In this document: positions 8,921 through 17,948 of the stretch, piece by piece
How positions within the stretch are numbered: the first letter of the stretch is position 1
How the letters are laid out: every line of letters begins with the position of its first letter
Assembly: GCA_965226865.1 (NCBI GenBank)
Contig: CBDDEH010000004.1
Location: forward strand, 1,116,001 to 1,180,000
Direction: 5' to 3'
DNA from: CBDDEH01 sp965226865
GTDB taxonomy: Bacteria; Chloroflexota; Dehalococcoidia; Lucifugimonadales; JAGWBF01
DNA: 64,000 nucleotides
Position numbers and translations under genes: made by a program
The notes under the pieces: model-generated
Told to the model about the DNA's origin: nothing
The model's database searches: none
Seen by the model: the letters and a program-made list of their open reading frames with translations, nothing else

Positions 8921-9403
8921 ATGACAAGAGAGAATTTGGCCCACGTCAGGAGAAGTGCACGGGCTCTGGCTCTTCAAGCCCTGTACGAGGTGGACGTTGC
9001 ACTACACGGAGCGGAAGAGTCCCTCAAGTGGCTAAAAGAAGAGCACCCATTACCAGCATCGGCTCTGGGATACGCCTTACAAATTACCAAGGGTGTGGTG
9101 GAAAATCGGAGCGCAGTCGACGAGCTGATCCGGAAATACGCCCCGGCGTGGCCCGTCAATCAACTGTCGGTTATCGACAGAAACATCTTGAGGCTGGCCC
9201 TTTACGAGATTCGATTCAACGAAGACACTCCGAACAAGGTAGCGATAAACGAGGCAGTAGAGTTGGCCAAGGCCTATGGAAGCGAGAGTTCGCCCCGCTT
9301 CATCAACGGTGTTTTGGGCTCCGTAATGGACGAAATGGAAGCAGCGGCTGTCGCGGTGAGTGGGTCAACTGTAATGGCCGATGACAATAGTCAGGAAGGA
9401 TGA
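8921..9403 (+). CDS. nusB: transcription antitermination factor NusB
   Basis: All-helical RNA-binding factor of rRNA antitermination complexes, acting with NusE (S10). The 160 residues contain RRSARALALQALYEVD at the N-terminus and the family's C-terminal VAINEAVELAKAYGSESSPRF followed by INGVLGS. The gene lies 18 bp after fabD, and its stop at 9401-9403 is seven bases before the acpP start. Confidence 0.94.
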   Translation: MTRENLAHVRRSARALALQALYEVDVALHGAEESLKWLKEEHPLPASALGYALQITKGVVENRSAVDELIRKYAPAWPVNQLSVIDRNILRLALYEIRFNEDTPNKVAINEAVELAKAYGSESSPRFINGVLGSVMDEMEAAAVAVSGSTVMADDNSQEG

Positions 9404-9410
9404 TGATGCG

Positions 9411-9671
9411 ATGACAACGGTTTATGAACGTGTCAAGGCGATAGTTATAGACAAGTTGGATGTCGACGAGTCCTCTGTCGTACCCACAGCTTCCTTTATA
9501 GATGACCTCAATGCTGACTCTCTGGACCTGGTAGAGACGATCATGGCCTTCGAAGAAGAATTCTCGGAGGGAGACGCCAAAATCGAGATCTCAGACGAAG
9601 AGGCCAGTAAGATCGCGACCATACAGAACGCCGTGGACTACCTAAAGGAACACGGGGTAAAGGACTCTTAG
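9411..9671 (+). CDS. acpP: acyl carrier protein
   Basis: Acidic four-helix acyl carrier protein whose phosphopantetheine attaches to Ser37 in the motif DLNADSLDLVE. I chose ATG 9411, which gives 86 residues; AGGAAGGA lies about 10 nt upstream inside the nusB end. An in-frame ATG at 9381 would add ten residues that do not resemble ACP. It is the last gene of the yceD operon and is followed by a short terminator-like hairpin. Confidence 0.95.
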   Translation: MTTVYERVKAIVIDKLDVDESSVVPTASFIDDLNADSLDLVETIMAFEEEFSEGDAKIEISDEEASKIATIQNAVDYLKEHGVKDS

Positions 9672-9679
9672 CTGATAAC

Positions 9680-9701
9680 GACCCATTTATTGGGTCTTAT
9701 A
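9680..9701 (+). terminator. putative terminator after acpP
   Basis: Perfect 6-bp stem GACCCA/TGGGTC with a 5-nt loop (9680-9696), followed by TTATAT. The stem is short and the T tract is interrupted, so efficiency is uncertain. Confidence 0.45.
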
Positions 9702-9756
9702 TCCACTACCCCTCTGCTCCCGCCGACCTTATCACCTCACAGCTTGGCCTTGTTGC

Positions 9757-9762
9757 TATAAT
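9757..9762 (+). promoter_or_regulatory. -10 element, apparently for a leaderless udg mRNA
   Basis: A perfect TATAAT ends only 6 bp before the ATG of the uracil-DNA glycosylase gene, and there is no ribosome-binding sequence before that ATG. Initiation at the usual distance would start the mRNA at or next to the start codon. The -35 region is weak. Confidence 0.5.
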
Positions 9763-9768
9763 TGCGTT

Positions 9769-10383
9769 ATGAGCGAAATGAACAGCCTTGAAGAGATCGC
9801 CCAACTGGTCAGCGGGTGCCAGGACTGCGCCCTTAGCGGAGGCCGTAAACAGGCTGTGCCGGGCGAGGGACCATCGGATGCCCAGATCATGTTCATTGGA
9901 GAGGGGCCAGGCTACCACGAAGACCAACAGGGTAGGCCATTTGTTGGCCCTGCGGGAAGGTTTCTTGAGGAACTGTTGCACTCGATCGGGCTGCGCCGAG
10001 AGGACGTTTTCATAGCCAATATGGTCAAATGCAGACCCACCAACAACCGTGATCCTATGCCCAACGAGATATCCTCATGCAGCAAGTACTTGGACCGTCA
10101 GATCGAACTCATCGACCCGAAAATAGTGGTAACCCTCGGCAGGTTTTCCATGTCGAAATTCCTGCCAAATGACAGCATCTCCAGGGCACACGGCAAAATG
10201 CGCAAGGTAGGTGGTCTGAACGTGTACCCAATCATGCACCCGGCAGCGGCGTTGCATAAGCAGGAGCTAAAGCGCGTCATCGAAGAAGACTTCAAAGCTA
10301 TCCCCAACCTCGTTAAAGAGGCCACAAACACGGAATCGAAAAACCTAGACATCGAAGACCCCGAACAGCTAACCTTGTTCTAA
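9769..10383 (+). CDS. uracil-DNA glycosylase, family 4 ([4Fe-4S] type)
   Basis: Removes uracil from DNA in base-excision repair. The 204 residues carry the four cluster cysteines of family 4: C17 and C20 (CQDC), C88 (KCRPTNNRDP) and C104. Also present are GEGPGYHEDQQGRPFVG around the active site and HPAAAL near the C-terminus. The family is typical of thermophiles, actinobacteria and Chloroflexota. The RNase J gene begins 10 bp downstream. Confidence 0.93.
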   Translation: MSEMNSLEEIAQLVSGCQDCALSGGRKQAVPGEGPSDAQIMFIGEGPGYHEDQQGRPFVGPAGRFLEELLHSIGLRREDVFIANMVKCRPTNNRDPMPNEISSCSKYLDRQIELIDPKIVVTLGRFSMSKFLPNDSISRAHGKMRKVGGLNVYPIMHPAAALHKQELKRVIEEDFKAIPNLVKEATNTESKNLDIEDPEQLTLF

Positions 10384-10393
10384 TAAACCACCT

Positions 10394-12052
10394 ATGACTA
10401 CACATTCCCTCAAAGTGATCCCCCTCGGCGGATTAGGGGAGATCGGCAAGAACATGATGATTCTTGAATATGACAAGGACATCATCGTTATTGACTGCGG
10501 TGTTCTTTTCCCAGAAGAGGACATGCCTGGTGTCAGTCTTGTACTCCCCGACATATCTTATCTGGTCGAGCGCCGCTCTCAGATAAAGGGAATACTCATA
10601 ACCCACGGCCATGAAGACCACACCGGCGCGTTACCTTTCGTGCTTCCAAGGCTTAAAGTACCCGTGTACGCGCCAAGGCTGGCCCATGGCCTCATATCGG
10701 TAAAGCTAAAGGCTTCTCAGCTTTCCGACGGCGCCAGGCTGGAGGTCGTGGAGCCCGGCAAACCGATTAAGCTGGGCAACTTCCGCGTTGAATTCTTCCG
10801 CGTCTGTCATAGCATTCCGGATGCCATGGGACTGGCCATCGAAACCCCGGTAGGTACCGTGATTCATACCGGCGACTTCAAGATCGATCACACACCGGTG
10901 GACGGGAAGCCAACAGATATGGCCAAGCTGGCAACATACGGCTCAAAGGGAGTGTTACTGCTTTTGTCGGACTCCACTTACGCCGAGTTGCCCGGATACA
11001 CTCCTTCAGAGCAGGTGGTCGGCGAAGCCCTGGATAGGGCCATCGGTGATGCTGAAGGCAGAGTATTGGTGGCTACGTTCGCATCACTGATCTCTCGTAT
11101 CCAGCAAGTAATCGATGCCGCCGTGAAACATGGTCGGAAAGTGGGCATCGTCGGCCGAAGCATGGTCGACAACGTAAAGATGAGTATAGATATGGGCTAT
11201 CTCAAGGCTCCGCCCGGGGTCCTGTTAGCCCTAAACGAATTAAAGAGCCTGCCTCCGGAAAAGGTGGTCCTCGTTACAACCGGGAGTCAGGGCGAACCAA
11301 CTTCAGCGCTGGTCAGGATGGCCAATCAGGACCACAGGGACATCCGGATAATGCCGGGAGACACCGTTATCATCTCCGCCACACCAATTCCGGGAAACGA
11401 GTCCGGAGTTAGCCGCTCGATTGACAACCTGTTTCGGCAGGGGGCGAAGGTGCTGTATGACAAAATTGCTCTTGTTCACGTCCATGGCCACAGTAGCCAG
11501 GAAGAGCTGAAGATAATGCTCAACCTCATACGCCCCCGCTTCTTCGTTCCGGTGCATGGAGAATATCGCCACCTTCTCGCCCACGCAGCTATAGCCAGGG
11601 CTATGGGGGTTCCTGAGACCGGCATATTCGTTATCGAGGACGGCGATATCTTGGAGGTCCAACAGCACCGAGGGGAGGTTGTCGGTAGTATTCCGGCCGG
11701 TCATGTCTTTGTGGACGGTCAAAAACTAATACCCGCTGACAGCCCTGTCATAAAGGAAAGGAAGGGGATTTCGCGGGATGGCATCATTGTCGTCGTCGTC
11801 ACTCTCGATAAGTCGACAGGGATGCCGACGCGCCGACCGGAAGTCGTGTCCAGCGGGTTCATCGATGGTGAGGAATCTCTACCTGTTTTCAGAAAAGTCG
11901 CCGAATCAGTGGAGGACTCATTGGACCATAGGCTCAACTATCCTATCGATTGGGAGGCTACCAACGCCATCGTGAAAAAGACGGTAACAAGGGCCCTGCT
12001 CAAGGAAACAGGGCGCCGGCCACTAATAGTACCGATCTCTCTGGAGGTCTAG
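10394..12052 (+). CDS. rnj: ribonuclease J
   Basis: Metallo-beta-lactamase/beta-CASP ribonuclease with 5'-exo- and endonuclease activity in mRNA decay and rRNA maturation. The 552 residues show the metal-binding HGHEDHTGA (H71, H73, D75, H76), a further His in HTGDFKIDH, the beta-CASP motif VHVHGHSSQEELK and the C-terminal RNase J domain. Its stop abuts the TTG start of ftsK directly (12052/12053), so the two are translationally coupled or nearly so. Confidence 0.95.
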   Translation: MTTHSLKVIPLGGLGEIGKNMMILEYDKDIIVIDCGVLFPEEDMPGVSLVLPDISYLVERRSQIKGILITHGHEDHTGALPFVLPRLKVPVYAPRLAHGLISVKLKASQLSDGARLEVVEPGKPIKLGNFRVEFFRVCHSIPDAMGLAIETPVGTVIHTGDFKIDHTPVDGKPTDMAKLATYGSKGVLLLLSDSTYAELPGYTPSEQVVGEALDRAIGDAEGRVLVATFASLISRIQQVIDAAVKHGRKVGIVGRSMVDNVKMSIDMGYLKAPPGVLLALNELKSLPPEKVVLVTTGSQGEPTSALVRMANQDHRDIRIMPGDTVIISATPIPGNESGVSRSIDNLFRQGAKVLYDKIALVHVHGHSSQEELKIMLNLIRPRFFVPVHGEYRHLLAHAAIARAMGVPETGIFVIEDGDILEVQQHRGEVVGSIPAGHVFVDGQKLIPADSPVIKERKGISRDGIIVVVVTLDKSTGMPTRRPEVVSSGFIDGEESLPVFRKVAESVEDSLDHRLNYPIDWEATNAIVKKTVTRALLKETGRRPLIVPISLEV

Positions 12053-14254
12053 TTGTCACCTAAAACTGCAACGAAACCAAGGATTCACAGCCAATCATTC
12101 GAGCGGTCTCCGATCGCCAGACCGGCAAGCAGGGGTAAACAAAGACCGAAAGGGCGCATCAGGTTTCTGCGGAAGTGGACTCTGAAGGCGGCGCCATATG
12201 CAAGCGTGCTGTTGGGCAGCGGCCTTCTGTTTGGCTTTTCCTCGGCTGCCCGTGACTGGATTTGGGGAGCCCTCGGGTACGGTCTTATACCGGTGACGAC
12301 CTGGATCGTGCTGTTCCTTCTGGTATTGCGTTACCAGCGGCAGTGGATCCAGAGATTCTGGCGGGTTTGGGTTGGTACAGCCTGGCTGGCAGCGCTGTCT
12401 TTGGGGGCCCTATCGCTGGTCAAGGGTTCCAGTGGCGTTTTAGGGGATGCGAGTTTCGGCGGATATTGGGGACAGTACCTCGGCGGTACCCCAATGGCCC
12501 TGGGGATAGTGAAACTGCTGGTTATTGGACTGCTCGGTCCCATGCTCGTTTTCCCGCGCCGTGCACCGGCGCTATACGCCAATTTCGCATGGAACGCGCT
12601 TCGCAGGACCGGTCTGGGCGTTCGCTGGCTGTGGATGTTGATAGTAGCCAGGCTTAGGTCCCGCCCGGCCGCACTGGATGTCGAGACTGAGGAATCATTG
12701 GAACAGGCGCCGCCCAAAAAGAAAAAGCCGTGGAAGTCGGTATTCAGTACCTCATCCGAAGCCAGCTCCGAAGTTGATGAGCCGGAGTTTGGCGGAGACA
12801 ACGTCAAACAGTCGAGGCGAAACGAAAAGGGGTCCGGTTGGCAGCTCCCCTCTCCTGAGATGCTGAGCAAGGGTGAGACCACCGCCGTGCCTCAGGGACC
12901 CCTCCAAGAGATGGCCAAAACCATCGAAGGGACATTATCCGACCACCGGGTAGAAGTAGTCGTCGAAGATATTCGAACAGGCCCGCGGGTGGTCCGGTTT
13001 GGACTGGTGCCAGGGTGGGTCAAGAAATACCGGGAGATGCGGGGAGTTCGTGCAAAGAACAGCGACGACGAGGGCATAGAAATGAGTAGGGTAAAAGTCC
13101 AGAGCATCCTCATGAGGGAGAAGGACCTGGCCCTGGCCCTGAAGACTGCCCACGTCCGCATGGAAGCCCCGGTACCCGGCGAAGCCCTCGTAGGGCTTGA
13201 GGTGCCCAACCCTAACCAGCGGAGAGTGGCGCTACGTTCTGTATCTGAAAGCCCAATTTTCCAGAAGATAGCAGCCCGTGGTGGGCTGCCGGTAGCCCTC
13301 GGAGAGGATACCGGAGGGGAACCCGTTGTGGCGGACCTGAGCGACCTCCCTCACCTGCTCATCGCAGGCGCCACGGGCAGCGGTAAAAGCGTCTGCATCA
13401 ACGCTATCGTTGGCTCGCTGCTGCTAGCCGTACCTCCCGACAAGCTGCGTATGCTCATGGTAGACCCCAAGAGGGTGGAGCTTACCCCGTTCAACGGAAT
13501 ACCCCATCTGATAGCTCCCGTTATCGTAGAGACAGACCAGGTCCTAGTGGTCCTGAGGGCGATACAAACCGAGATGCTCCGCCGCTTCAAGCTGTTGGAG
13601 CAGACCGGGGTAAGGAACATCGACGGCTACAACAAGAAGGCCCAGGTCAGGATGCCTTACCTCGTCATCGTGATCGACGAACTGGCGGACCTGATGATGG
13701 CTGCCGCCTACGAAGTGGAGCAGGCCCTGGTCCGGCTGGCTCAACTCGGGCGCGCAACTGGAATACACCTGATTCTGGCGACCCAACGCCCCTCGGTAAA
13801 CGTGGTCACCGGCTTGCTGAAGGCCAACATCCCATCCAGGGTGGCCTTCGCCGTGGCCTCGCAGGTGGACTCCCGGGTTATTCTTGATAGCGTCGGCGCC
13901 GAGAGGCTGTTGGGCAAGGGAGACATGCTTCTCCAAACTCATGACTCCCCGAAGCCGAAAAGAGTGCAGGGCACCTTTGTCCACGATAAGGAGATCGAGA
14001 AACTGGTGGAGTTCTGGCAGGCCCAGTCGGGCCCTCCCCTTCCAGAGATCCAACTGGACGAGCCGGAGCAGTCGGATACAGAAGAGGAAGAAGACATCGA
14101 CGAAGAGATGCTGGAGTTGGCACGAGACCTGGCGACCAGGCACAGCCATATCTCGTCCTCCCTGTTGCAACGCCGCCTCCACATAGGGTACGCCAAGGCC
14201 GTCCAGTTGAAAGAGATCCTGGAAGACGAAGGCCTGATCCTCCAATCTAGCTAG
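12053..14254 (+). CDS. ftsK: DNA translocase FtsK/SpoIIIE
   Basis: Septal motor that pumps chromosome termini into daughter cells. The 733 residues have a basic N-terminus, about four membrane segments between residues 45 and 205, a short acidic/charged linker (about 210-285), an alpha/beta motor with Walker A GATGSGKS (439-446) and Walker B LVIVIDELADLMM, and a C-terminal winged-helix gamma domain (HISSSLLQRRLHIGYAKA) for orientation sequences. The TTG start at 12053 touches the RNase J stop. A 9-bp stem-loop follows the gene. Confidence 0.94.
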   Translation: MSPKTATKPRIHSQSFERSPIARPASRGKQRPKGRIRFLRKWTLKAAPYASVLLGSGLLFGFSSAARDWIWGALGYGLIPVTTWIVLFLLVLRYQRQWIQRFWRVWVGTAWLAALSLGALSLVKGSSGVLGDASFGGYWGQYLGGTPMALGIVKLLVIGLLGPMLVFPRRAPALYANFAWNALRRTGLGVRWLWMLIVARLRSRPAALDVETEESLEQAPPKKKKPWKSVFSTSSEASSEVDEPEFGGDNVKQSRRNEKGSGWQLPSPEMLSKGETTAVPQGPLQEMAKTIEGTLSDHRVEVVVEDIRTGPRVVRFGLVPGWVKKYREMRGVRAKNSDDEGIEMSRVKVQSILMREKDLALALKTAHVRMEAPVPGEALVGLEVPNPNQRRVALRSVSESPIFQKIAARGGLPVALGEDTGGEPVVADLSDLPHLLIAGATGSGKSVCINAIVGSLLLAVPPDKLRMLMVDPKRVELTPFNGIPHLIAPVIVETDQVLVVLRAIQTEMLRRFKLLEQTGVRNIDGYNKKAQVRMPYLVIVIDELADLMMAAAYEVEQALVRLAQLGRATGIHLILATQRPSVNVVTGLLKANIPSRVAFAVASQVDSRVILDSVGAERLLGKGDMLLQTHDSPKPKRVQGTFVHDKEIEKLVEFWQAQSGPPLPEIQLDEPEQSDTEEEEDIDEEMLELARDLATRHSHISSSLLQRRLHIGYAKAVQLKEILEDEGLILQSS

Positions 14255-14262
14255 CCTGCCGG

Positions 14263-14299
14263 CCACTGACCTTCTGCCACCGGTGAGGTGGGTCAGTGG
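14263..14299 (+). terminator. stem-loop after ftsK
   Basis: CCACTGACC (14263-14271) pairs perfectly with GGTCAGTGG (14291-14299). The loop can form a small inner hairpin. TCTTCT follows instead of a clean T run, so it is terminator-like but not canonical. Confidence 0.5.
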
Positions 14300-14373
14300 T
14301 CTTCTACTGCCACGGGAATTTCTAACAAACCTAGGGTGAGGAACTTTTTTACGCCCAAATCCGTCTACTACTC

Positions 14374-15813
14374 ATGGCCATCAACGGTTTGGTCGGAATA
14401 TTCCGAGGGATGCAACTGACGGTTCTCATTTTGGTCGCGTTGGCGGCTATGACTTTGGCGTGTATTACACCAACGGCAACACCTACAACCACGGCGCTGC
14501 CGCCCTCTACACCCCTGCCCACGCCAACGGCGGCACCCACCAAAACCCCGAGCCCCACACCTGTGCCATCCTGGTCCCATCGAATGAGCATGGAGCCCTC
14601 CGACGGTGGGATACTCAGGAGAAGGGGTGGAGCTAATGCTCCCGGCGGACGGTACAAGTCCGGTACTTCAATCAGATCGGAAGCGATCGGCTCACATTGC
14701 TCGTTCTCTCATTGGTCAGGAGATGTGTCAGGAAATAGCGCCAAGATAACATTCGTCGTAGAAAAAGACATGAGTGTGGTGGCCAATTTCTCGTGCAGGT
14801 GGGGGGAGGTCATTAAAGATAGAGACTGGCCGGTAAGACCCGCAGCGACACCTGTACCGACCCCAACGCCTACAGCTACACTCATGCCTGTGCCATCCTG
14901 GTCCCTCCAGATCAGCATGGCGCCATCCGACGGTGGGCTAATCAAGAAAAAGGGTGCAGCGGATACTCCCGGTGGCCGATACAAATCTGGCACTTCAATC
15001 AACGTGGAAGCGATTGGTCAATACAAATGCTCATTCTCACATTGGTCAGGAGATGTATCTGGAAATAGCGCCAAGATGACAATCGTAATAGAAAGAGATA
15101 TGAGTGTGGTGGCCAATTTCTCTTGCAGAGTGAATATCGCTGGGAGGGAGATAGTGCTCCCCACTGACGTTCACTTTGATGGATATATCATGCATGTTTT
15201 GTGTGTTGTTGGAAGACCCTGCCCTGAAACACCGCTCGTTGCAATAGGACGCGGGAAATCTGGGATCAGTATCATAGACAGGACCGGGGTGATATGGCGC
15301 GAAGAGATTGCTCCTGGAGAAGAAGGAGCGTTCGACTTCTTAAAACTGGCTCTCGGAATAGGTCTCTCGCCGACAGATTTGGACACGCTCCCAGTAGACC
15401 TCCGCCCGCTTATCAGCGGAAGTTTGTACGGGCTTGAGATAACGGATCCACAGATATTCCTTCTGAGAAGTCTGAAACAGGCTCAGCAAGTAACGAACTC
15501 CTTTACGGGTTTCCGGATCGATCCGTTGCGAAACATTGATTACAACGCGAGCCATGTCGTGCTCGTATTTTCTGGAAAACAAGTTTCAAGCGGGTTTGGG
15601 ATCAATATAGAAAATGTGGTAGCCACAGAGACTCTGGTTGAATTGACTGTCCAACTGACTAAACTGGAGCGTGACCAGAAAGTCCAACCGCTGTTCACTT
15701 ATCCATTCGCTGCTATCGCCATTCCGAGACAAGACGTGCCATTGCAAGAGGGAACGTCTTGGCGGATGTTTACCCATGATGGTGCCTTTCTAGCCGAAAC
15801 AACGTACCCCTGA
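14374..15813 (+). CDS. lipoprotein with two InlB-like beta repeats and an unknown C-terminal domain
   Basis: Predicted secreted lipoprotein of 479 residues. The signal peptide ends in AMTLAC (lipid-bearing C30), followed by a Thr/Pro-rich linker (about 31-63). Two copies of a repeat of about 79 residues follow (residues 64-142 and 173-251), each with SFSHWSGDVSGNSAK and SVVANFSC, resembling the divergent InlB B-repeat (bacterial repeat) domain. The last 225 residues are not recognised. No ribosome-binding site is obvious before the ATG. A surface or adhesive role is a guess from architecture only. Confidence 0.72.
   Translation: MAINGLVGIFRGMQLTVLILVALAAMTLACITPTATPTTTALPPSTPLPTPTAAPTKTPSPTPVPSWSHRMSMEPSDGGILRRRGGANAPGGRYKSGTSIRSEAIGSHCSFSHWSGDVSGNSAKITFVVEKDMSVVANFSCRWGEVIKDRDWPVRPAATPVPTPTPTATLMPVPSWSLQISMAPSDGGLIKKKGAADTPGGRYKSGTSINVEAIGQYKCSFSHWSGDVSGNSAKMTIVIERDMSVVANFSCRVNIAGREIVLPTDVHFDGYIMHVLCVVGRPCPETPLVAIGRGKSGISIIDRTGVIWREEIAPGEEGAFDFLKLALGIGLSPTDLDTLPVDLRPLISGSLYGLEITDPQIFLLRSLKQAQQVTNSFTGFRIDPLRNIDYNASHVVLVFSGKQVSSGFGINIENVVATETLVELTVQLTKLERDQKVQPLFTYPFAAIAIPRQDVPLQEGTSWRMFTHDGAFLAETTYP
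14563..15129 (+). repeat. intragenic tandem domain duplication
   Basis: Two copies of about 240 bp (14563-14799 and 14890-15129), offset by 327 bp, inside the lipoprotein gene. They match closely at nucleotide level, for example in the stretch encoding HWSGDVSGNSAK, which points to a fairly recent duplication. Confidence 0.75.
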
Positions 15814-15939
15814 TGCGTAGTTCAAGACTTTGTGCGGGCGTTTCTTTTCCAGAAGTTTAGTGTAGTATTGAAATAGATGGTGTCACGACCGCGAAGCCTC
15901 TTGTGCTACTCCTCATAACCCTTGGATTCGGGAGTCTCG

Positions 15940-17742
15940 GTGAAAAAGCTATCCAGGTTCCTTGTGCACCTTCGTCGGAAGGGCACAACCCTGGACCGTT
16001 CCTATCTCTCCGTTCTTCGTAAGCGTTGTCTTGTATGCGAGGAAGCTATCAGCGAGTCTCCACTTTACCTGAAATACAGGCTGTGCCCTCACTACCGGTT
16101 CCACTACAGCCTGACAGCCAGGGAGCGCATCGACCTGCTGGTAGACAAGGGAAGCTTCAAGGAAACCAACCGGTCGATCGCTTCTCTATTTCCAAATGCT
16201 TTCCCTGACCGCGGCTCTTATCCCACGAGGCTTTCCAGCGACCAGTCGCGTACAGGTCTCACGGAGGCAGCCGTCACCGGCAAATGCACCATCTCCGGAC
16301 ATCAATCCGTGATGGTTGTGCTGGACTTTGGCTTCATGGGCGGCAGCATGGGCAGCGTGGTTGGCGAGAAGGTGGCGCGTGGATTCGAGCTGGCCGCCAA
16401 GTCGGAGCAAAGCCTTGTAGCCCTGGTCAGCGGCGGCGGTATGAGGATACAGGAGGGCGTGCTCTCGCTGATGCAGATGGCCAAGACGGTGGCCGCCGCG
16501 AACCAGTTGCGAGAAAAACAGGTGCCCTTCATCGTGGTCCTCACCAATCCCTCCACCGGACAGGCCTATGCCAGCTTCGCCAACCTGGCGGACATCATAC
16601 TGGCCGAGCCGGGCTCCCTCATCGGGCTTGCCCCCATGCGGACTCTGAAGGAAGCGTCCAAAAAACCGGTCCCTCTGGATGCACACACCGCCGAGGCTCA
16701 CGTAAGTCACGGGTTGCTGGACAACATCGTGGATAGGGAGGAACTCAGGGGCGAACTCGCCACGATACTGGACGTACTGGGACCGTACCGAAGCGCCAAC
16801 GGCAAGGGCAAGAAGAACGGGAGAGTTCCCGCTACCGCCATCGGCGGAAGGGTCGAACTTGAGCAGGCCCTGGGCATCGTCAGACATCGAGACAGGCCGT
16901 CGTCCACTGACTATATAGAGACCATCGTAGACAACTTCATCGAGTTGAAGGGAGACAGGGTAAGCGGTGACGACGTCACAATCGTGGGCGGCCTTGGCTA
17001 CCTCAACGGCGAGAGGGTCGTCGTAATCGGACAGGAGAGGCGGAGCGTCCCGGAAGGACAAAAGTATCATTCCTATCCCGAGGGGTTCAGGAAAGCCCGA
17101 CGCCTGGTCGACCAGGCGTCGGGCTTCAAGCTGCCGGTGGTCACGCTTATCGACACCCAGGGAGCCCACCCAGGGCTGGAGTCGGAAGAGCAGGGCGTCG
17201 GCAACGCAATAGCCACAACGTTATCTCTCATGGCACAGGTCCCCACACCGGTGGTTTCGGTGATCATAGGAGAAGGCGGGAGCGAAGCCGCCCTCGCGCT
17301 GGGCCTCGGGGATACGATCCTGATGCAGCGCTACGCGATTTTCTCGCCCATATCTCGCGACCGCGCGGTGAGCAGGCTCTACCGCAGCGCCTCCCAACAC
17401 GTCCAGGAGGCCAAGGACACAACCCTTACGGCCAGCGACTGTATGGAGTTGGGCATTGTGGACGAGGTCGTGGCGGAGCCTGAAAGGGGAGCCCATTCAG
17501 ATCCTCAGCAGGCCGCCCGCGCCCTAGGTGACGCAATAGCGCGGCAACTGGCTGTCCTCAGAGGGACGTCGACCAAAAAGCTGGTAAAAAACCGCTACAA
17601 GGAATTCCGAAGGATGGGCGAATACACAACCCATTCTAAAGAGGCCGTTCGGACAGAGGTTTCCCTCCTACAGAACATCGTTATCAAGGAGGCCGAGGAA
17701 ACTCCATCGAAGGGCAAGCGGAAGAAGGCCAAAAAGAGCTAG
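15940..17742 (+). CDS. acetyl-CoA carboxylase carboxyltransferase, fused beta (AccD) and alpha (AccA) subunits
   Basis: Carboxyltransferase moving CO2 from biotin carboxyl carrier protein to acetyl-CoA. The first half (to about residue 290) is AccD-like, with GGSMGSVVGEK and SGGGMRIQEG oxyanion-hole glycines. The second half is AccA-like, with DTQGAHPGLESEEQG and IGEGGSEAALALG. Fused forms occur in several lineages. I prefer GTG 15940 with GGAG 6 nt upstream (600 residues); TTG 15922 would add six. The AccD zinc ribbon keeps CLVC and one later Cys (LCPHYRFHY), but the fourth expected Cys reads as Tyr. No accB or accC is adjacent. Confidence 0.92.
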   Translation: MKKLSRFLVHLRRKGTTLDRSYLSVLRKRCLVCEEAISESPLYLKYRLCPHYRFHYSLTARERIDLLVDKGSFKETNRSIASLFPNAFPDRGSYPTRLSSDQSRTGLTEAAVTGKCTISGHQSVMVVLDFGFMGGSMGSVVGEKVARGFELAAKSEQSLVALVSGGGMRIQEGVLSLMQMAKTVAAANQLREKQVPFIVVLTNPSTGQAYASFANLADIILAEPGSLIGLAPMRTLKEASKKPVPLDAHTAEAHVSHGLLDNIVDREELRGELATILDVLGPYRSANGKGKKNGRVPATAIGGRVELEQALGIVRHRDRPSSTDYIETIVDNFIELKGDRVSGDDVTIVGGLGYLNGERVVVIGQERRSVPEGQKYHSYPEGFRKARRLVDQASGFKLPVVTLIDTQGAHPGLESEEQGVGNAIATTLSLMAQVPTPVVSVIIGEGGSEAALALGLGDTILMQRYAIFSPISRDRAVSRLYRSASQHVQEAKDTTLTASDCMELGIVDEVVAEPERGAHSDPQQAARALGDAIARQLAVLRGTSTKKLVKNRYKEFRRMGEYTTHSKEAVRTEVSLLQNIVIKEAEETPSKGKRKKAKKS

Positions 17743-17795
17743 GCTGGCTTCCTTGCATCGGAATGTAGTGTCGCCCATGGTGGCCCCAGGCGCCC

Positions 17796-17827
17796 CCGCT
17801 CATGGTGAGCTCGTCGAACCAGAGCGG
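17796..17827. repeat. intergenic repeat element, type A copy
   Basis: 32-bp element with CCGCTC and GAGCGG at its ends and a GGTGAGC...GTCGAACC core. A near-identical copy in reverse orientation lies at 34828-34858, and degenerate copies lie at 18391-18488 and 25106-25136. All are between genes. Confidence 0.65.
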
Positions 17828-17876
17828 ACGTACCTGCCACCCTTCGTCCTTCCGCAGGGAGGATGGCACGGTTTGC

Positions 17877-17905
17877 TTGACACCCACCGACCTCAAGAAT
17901 ACTAT
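17877..17905 (+). promoter_or_regulatory. sigma-70-type promoter of the cNMP-binding protein gene
   Basis: TTGACA (17877-17882), a 17-bp spacer, and TACTAT (17900-17905). The TTG start of the gene is 43 bp further on. Confidence 0.7.
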
Positions 17906-17948
17906 CACGCATGTCCTTGATTTGTTGGTGCTAGATAAGAGGTAGGTC

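Noticed and set aside
16186..17169. 327-codon antisense frame inside accDA
   Set aside because: It is a shadow of the real gene, with composition typical of the antisense of GC-rich codons and no start signal or motif.
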